From Prevotellaceae bacterium (lineage in GTDB: Bacteria; Bacteroidota; Bacteroidia; Bacteroidales; UBA932), in NCBI GenBank assembly GCA_031259225.1, contig JAIRLT010000080.1, forward strand, positions 1 to 8,936: a stretch of 8,936 nt of DNA, given 5' to 3'. The stretch's first letter is position 1, and the number at the start of each line of letters is the position of its first letter. The notes under the pieces are model-generated. The model did not search any database. It saw only the letters and a program-made list of their open reading frames with translations, and was not told the DNA's origin. A program made the position numbers and the translations under genes. Of the stretch, positions 7,156 to 8,936 are shown one piece after another.

Positions 7156-7200
7156 GCTACTAAGGGTGTTTTTTTAGTTGAACGTTGCTGGCGCGCCAGC
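7156..7200 (-). repeat. palindromic repeat unit, copy 3 (reverse)
   Basis: GCTACTAAGGGTG (7156-7168), an 18-base spacer and the palindrome GCTGGCGCGCCAGC (7187-7200) form the reverse complement of copy 1 with two spacer mismatches. It is the right arm of the 307-base element and ends 28 bases before the start codon of the membrane-protein gene. Confidence 0.88.
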
Positions 7201-7221
7201 CAATTAACAATTAACAATTAA
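7201..7221. repeat. three perfect CAATTAA tandem repeats before the membrane-protein gene
   Basis: CAATTAA occurs three times without interruption and fills the space between the palindrome and the start region (ATG at 7229). Related AATTAACAATT stretches lie after copy 2 and before the GH26 start. The tract covers the region where ribosomes load and could change length by slippage. Its function is unknown. Confidence 0.7.
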
Positions 7222-7228
7222 TATAATT

Positions 7229-7978
7229 ATGAAAAAAAATCTTTCTCTTTTACTGTCCGCCGGCGTGGTTATATTAGCTTGTTTCCTTTATGAAATAATG
7301 CAGCATAAAGAAATGTATGGTACCATATTATTGTGCCTGCTCATGCTGTATGCGTTGGTGGTGAATTATCCGAAACAACGGATAAGTACGCTTTTCCCCA
7401 CATTGCTCATCGTGGTTTATTTCGGGTTATCCGCTTCACAGTGGGGTAGCTATAACCTCTTTGTAAACGAACGGACATGGGCAACTTTACTCCTCTTAAC
7501 AGGCTGGGTATTGGCTGGATTTTTTATCGGGTTCTTTGCCCTGAAATGGAAGGTTGTCCGGGAAAATTACCGGTTGATAGCATTAACGCTCCTTGCTTTT
7601 GCATTGGCGATTGTTTCTTTGGAAGGATACCGTCCATTTCAATTTTTTGCCGTAGGGGTGATTTACCTTCTTGCACCCTACATAGCTGAACGGTATATTT
7701 CGCAGAAAAAATATACAGCATGGATTATTGTCGCGCCATTTGTCGCGCTTTTTGGTACAAGCGCCCTTGTTAATGGGGCGGTATCAGTTTATCCGGTAGT
7801 GATTATATCCATTGTTAGCGCGGGCATGTATTATTTGCTGCGCTTACCTGTAAAACCGTTAGCCATTACCATTGCGGTAATCTATACGGCTTTTCTGGCG
7901 TATGGATGGTATGCCGGAATGAATATATACATCCGGTGGGTGGAATGTATGCCTGCCGGTGCGCTCTTCCAAAACTAA
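7229..7978 (+). CDS. multipass integral membrane protein of unknown function
   Basis: I do not recognise this 249-residue protein. Hydrophobic stretches at about 5-23, 29-46, 54-71, 84-106, 114-131, 137-153, 164-182, 187-204 and 209-229 suggest up to nine membrane helices joined by short loops, so it is an inner-membrane protein with almost no soluble domain. Basic loop segments include NYPKQR (46-51), KWKVVRENYR (106-115) and ISQKKY (157-162). The C-terminus after the last helix is short (MNIYIRWVECMPAGALFQN). It is too short for a major-facilitator or sodium-symporter sugar carrier, which have 12 or more helices. It follows the inverted-repeat element, and its stop lies 20 bases before the discoidin lipoprotein start, so those two genes are probably cotranscribed. 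To the eye its DNA is more AT-rich than the GH26 gene. That it is a gene is well supported by the length, the leader and the coherent membrane pattern. Confidence 0.85.
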   Translation: MKKNLSLLLSAGVVILACFLYEIMQHKEMYGTILLCLLMLYALVVNYPKQRISTLFPTLLIVVYFGLSASQWGSYNLFVNERTWATLLLLTGWVLAGFFIGFFALKWKVVRENYRLIALTLLAFALAIVSLEGYRPFQFFAVGVIYLLAPYIAERYISQKKYTAWIIVAPFVALFGTSALVNGAVSVYPVVIISIVSAGMYYLLRLPVKPLAITIAVIYTAFLAYGWYAGMNIYIRWVECMPAGALFQN

Positions 7979-7998
7979 AATTAATTAAATAAACAATC

Positions 7999-8936
7999 AT
8001 GAAAAATAAAATTAAACTATTTATTGCCTTAACAGCCGCAGGATGGCTGTGGGCAAGCTGCGGCTCCTCGCCGGACTATTCGCGGGGTATTGGGTTGTAT
8101 CCGGGAAATCCCGCCGAAAGCTTTGCGCCGGAATTGGTAAAGGATGACGCCTACCGCAATGTAGCGGCATTGAGAAGCGCCTACCATTCGTCGGCTTACG
8201 ACTATAACCTGACGGCGCAGTTGCTGACCGACGGTATTATCGCTACCGGCGCGCCCGCTACTATCCGCGTGGCTACCGCCGGCGGCGACTTGCAAAAGAA
8301 TGAGCGGGAATGGCTTTTCGACGGCAAAAGCGATTCGAAATACATCATCGCCGGAAACGATATTTTCCTCCAGTTGGACTTGGACAATATGACCATCCCT
8401 GCCGACAAAATAGTGTTGCGCGGCAGCGTGATTGCGGATAATAAAAAACCGAAAGGCTATGAAATCGTCCTGTACGGCTCCAACGACGGCGCCAACTGGG
8501 AAGTACTGAAACAGGACAAGGGCAGCGGCTATGCCGGTGCGGAAAACCCGTTCATGCGCGGCTTTTTCAACTTCGCGCCCCCGCCCGCCAATGCACCGAA
8601 ACCGAAACCCAATCCTTCACCCGTGATTTTTAACTACGACTACCAACCCGCCGAAGCCGAAACGCCGGCATTCTCGTTTGGCGGCGACCGCTTTATGACG
8701 GCGCGCACGCTGAACTTGGAAGTCGCGTTGAATGAAACGTACCAACACTATAAATTCACGTTCCGTATGCCTGCCGCCACCGAATGGACATTTACCGAAT
8801 GGGAATTTTATAAAGGAAACGAACTGCAATCGGCATTGCCGTCCTACCACTTCGCCAGCGCATGGCAAAGCGCTACCGCCGGGGAAGAATGGGCGTATAT
8901 CGATTTCGGCGCGCCCGCTTCGTACGATAAAATTAA
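7999..8936 (+). CDS. discoidin-domain lipoprotein, probable N-terminal part of a GH2-type glycosidase (3' end missing)
   Basis: The frame runs open from ATG 7999 through the window end (312 codons and two bases). The signal peptide MKNKIKLFIALTAAGWL ends in WASC, so Cys21 should be lipidated. Residues about 51-170 look like an F5/8-type C (discoidin) carbohydrate-binding fold, with AYHSSAYDYNLTAQLLTDG at 61-79, REWLFDGKSDS at 103-113, IFLQLDL at 122-128 and YEIVLYGSNDGANWEVL at 154-170. A proline- and lysine-rich segment (194-208) interrupts it before YKFTFRMPAATEWTFTEWEF (251-270) appears to complete the domain. FASAWQSATAGEEWAYIDFG (285-304) begins a second discoidin-like domain, which is cut by the window edge. 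From memory, lipoproteins with GxYPGNP and AYHSS-YDYNLTAQL in Bacteroidota are often large GH2 glycosidases. The catalytic part is not visible, so GH2 is an inference, and beta-mannosidase activity is a guess from the GH26 neighbour. The preceding stop is 20 bases upstream. Confidence 0.82.
   Translation, partial: MKNKIKLFIALTAAGWLWASCGSSPDYSRGIGLYPGNPAESFAPELVKDDAYRNVAALRSAYHSSAYDYNLTAQLLTDGIIATGAPATIRVATAGGDLQKNEREWLFDGKSDSKYIIAGNDIFLQLDLDNMTIPADKIVLRGSVIADNKKPKGYEIVLYGSNDGANWEVLKQDKGSGYAGAENPFMRGFFNFAPPPANAPKPKPNPSPVIFNYDYQPAEAETPAFSFGGDRFMTARTLNLEVALNETYQHYKFTFRMPAATEWTFTEWEFYKGNELQSALPSYHFASAWQSATAGEEWAYIDFGAPASYDKI

Larger units (their letters stand above)
6894..7200. repeat. 307-base nested inverted-repeat element between the GH26 and membrane-protein genes
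   Basis: Both ends are the palindromic unit in opposite orientation: 6894-6946 forward and 7156-7200 reverse. The palindromes are identical, and the similarity continues outside them (TAATTGGG on the left, CCAATTA on the right). Further in, CCCTTAGTAGC (6936-6946, with an extra copy at 6980-6990) faces GCTACTAAGGG (7156-7166), and ACCCTTATTA (7012-7021) faces its exact reverse complement TAATAAGGGT (7121-7130). Three nested arm pairs thus surround an unrelated core of about 100 bases. The layout resembles a miniature inverted-repeat transposable element or a fold-back element. I see no transposase and cannot define a clear target-site duplication. It fills most of the 373-base gap 6856-7228, in which I find no convincing gene or promoter. 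Confidence 0.65.

Noticed and set aside
5497..7200. CRISPR array
   Set aside because: The repeated units are few, unevenly spaced by more than a kilobase and about 0.3 kb, and occur in both orientations. No regular spacers exist.
7030..7221. A 63-codon + strand reading frame inside the 307-base element
   Set aside because: It begins without a credible leader, has no recognisable features, and its last codons are the palindrome and the CAATTAA repeats. It overlaps the inverted repeats and looks accidental.

Overview
The window looks like part of a polysaccharide utilization locus (PUL) of a Bacteroidota bacterium, most likely order Bacteroidales. The evidence is a SusC-like/SusD-like outer-membrane pair, lipoprotein signals of the Bacteroidota kind, AT-rich leaders without strong Shine-Dalgarno sites, and a promoter of the TTTG-N20-TAnnTTTG type that this phylum uses. 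I cannot name genus or species from the sequence. All genes are on the + strand.

Layout. Positions 1-2970 hold a SusC-like TonB-dependent transporter whose first part (signal peptide and beginning of the N-terminal extension) lies before the window. The SusD-like lipoprotein follows after 10 bases (2981-4702), then a 128-residue lipoprotein with one IPT/TIG-like domain (4735-5121). A strong intrinsic terminator at 5128-5163 closes this first transcription unit. A 552-base gap (5122-5673) carries the terminator, a near-consensus promoter flanked by short inverted repeats, a first copy of a palindromic repeat unit and simple-sequence tracts. It leads to a secreted GH26 glycosidase (5674-6855). 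A second, 373-base gap (6856-7228) is largely filled by a 307-base inverted-repeat element whose ends are the same palindromic unit. Then come a 249-residue multipass membrane protein of unknown function (7229-7978) and, 20 bases on, the start of a discoidin-domain lipoprotein (7999 to the window end). That last gene is probably the N-terminal part of a large GH2-type glycosidase.

How the genes may work together. GH26 points to a beta-mannan-type substrate, since most members are beta-mannanases, though the family also has other activities. SusD and possibly the IPT protein would hold glycan at the cell surface, SusC would import oligosaccharides, and the GH26 enzyme would cut them in the periplasm. 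If the last gene is GH2, it could remove terminal sugars such as beta-mannose. No regulator, inner-membrane sugar transporter or complete surface endo-enzyme is visible.

The least explained parts are the intergenic DNA (a dispersed 14-bp GC-rich palindrome linked to a CCCTTAGTAGC motif, with one pair forming a nested inverted-repeat element), the inverted repeats around the promoter, the reduced IPT protein and the unrecognised membrane protein.
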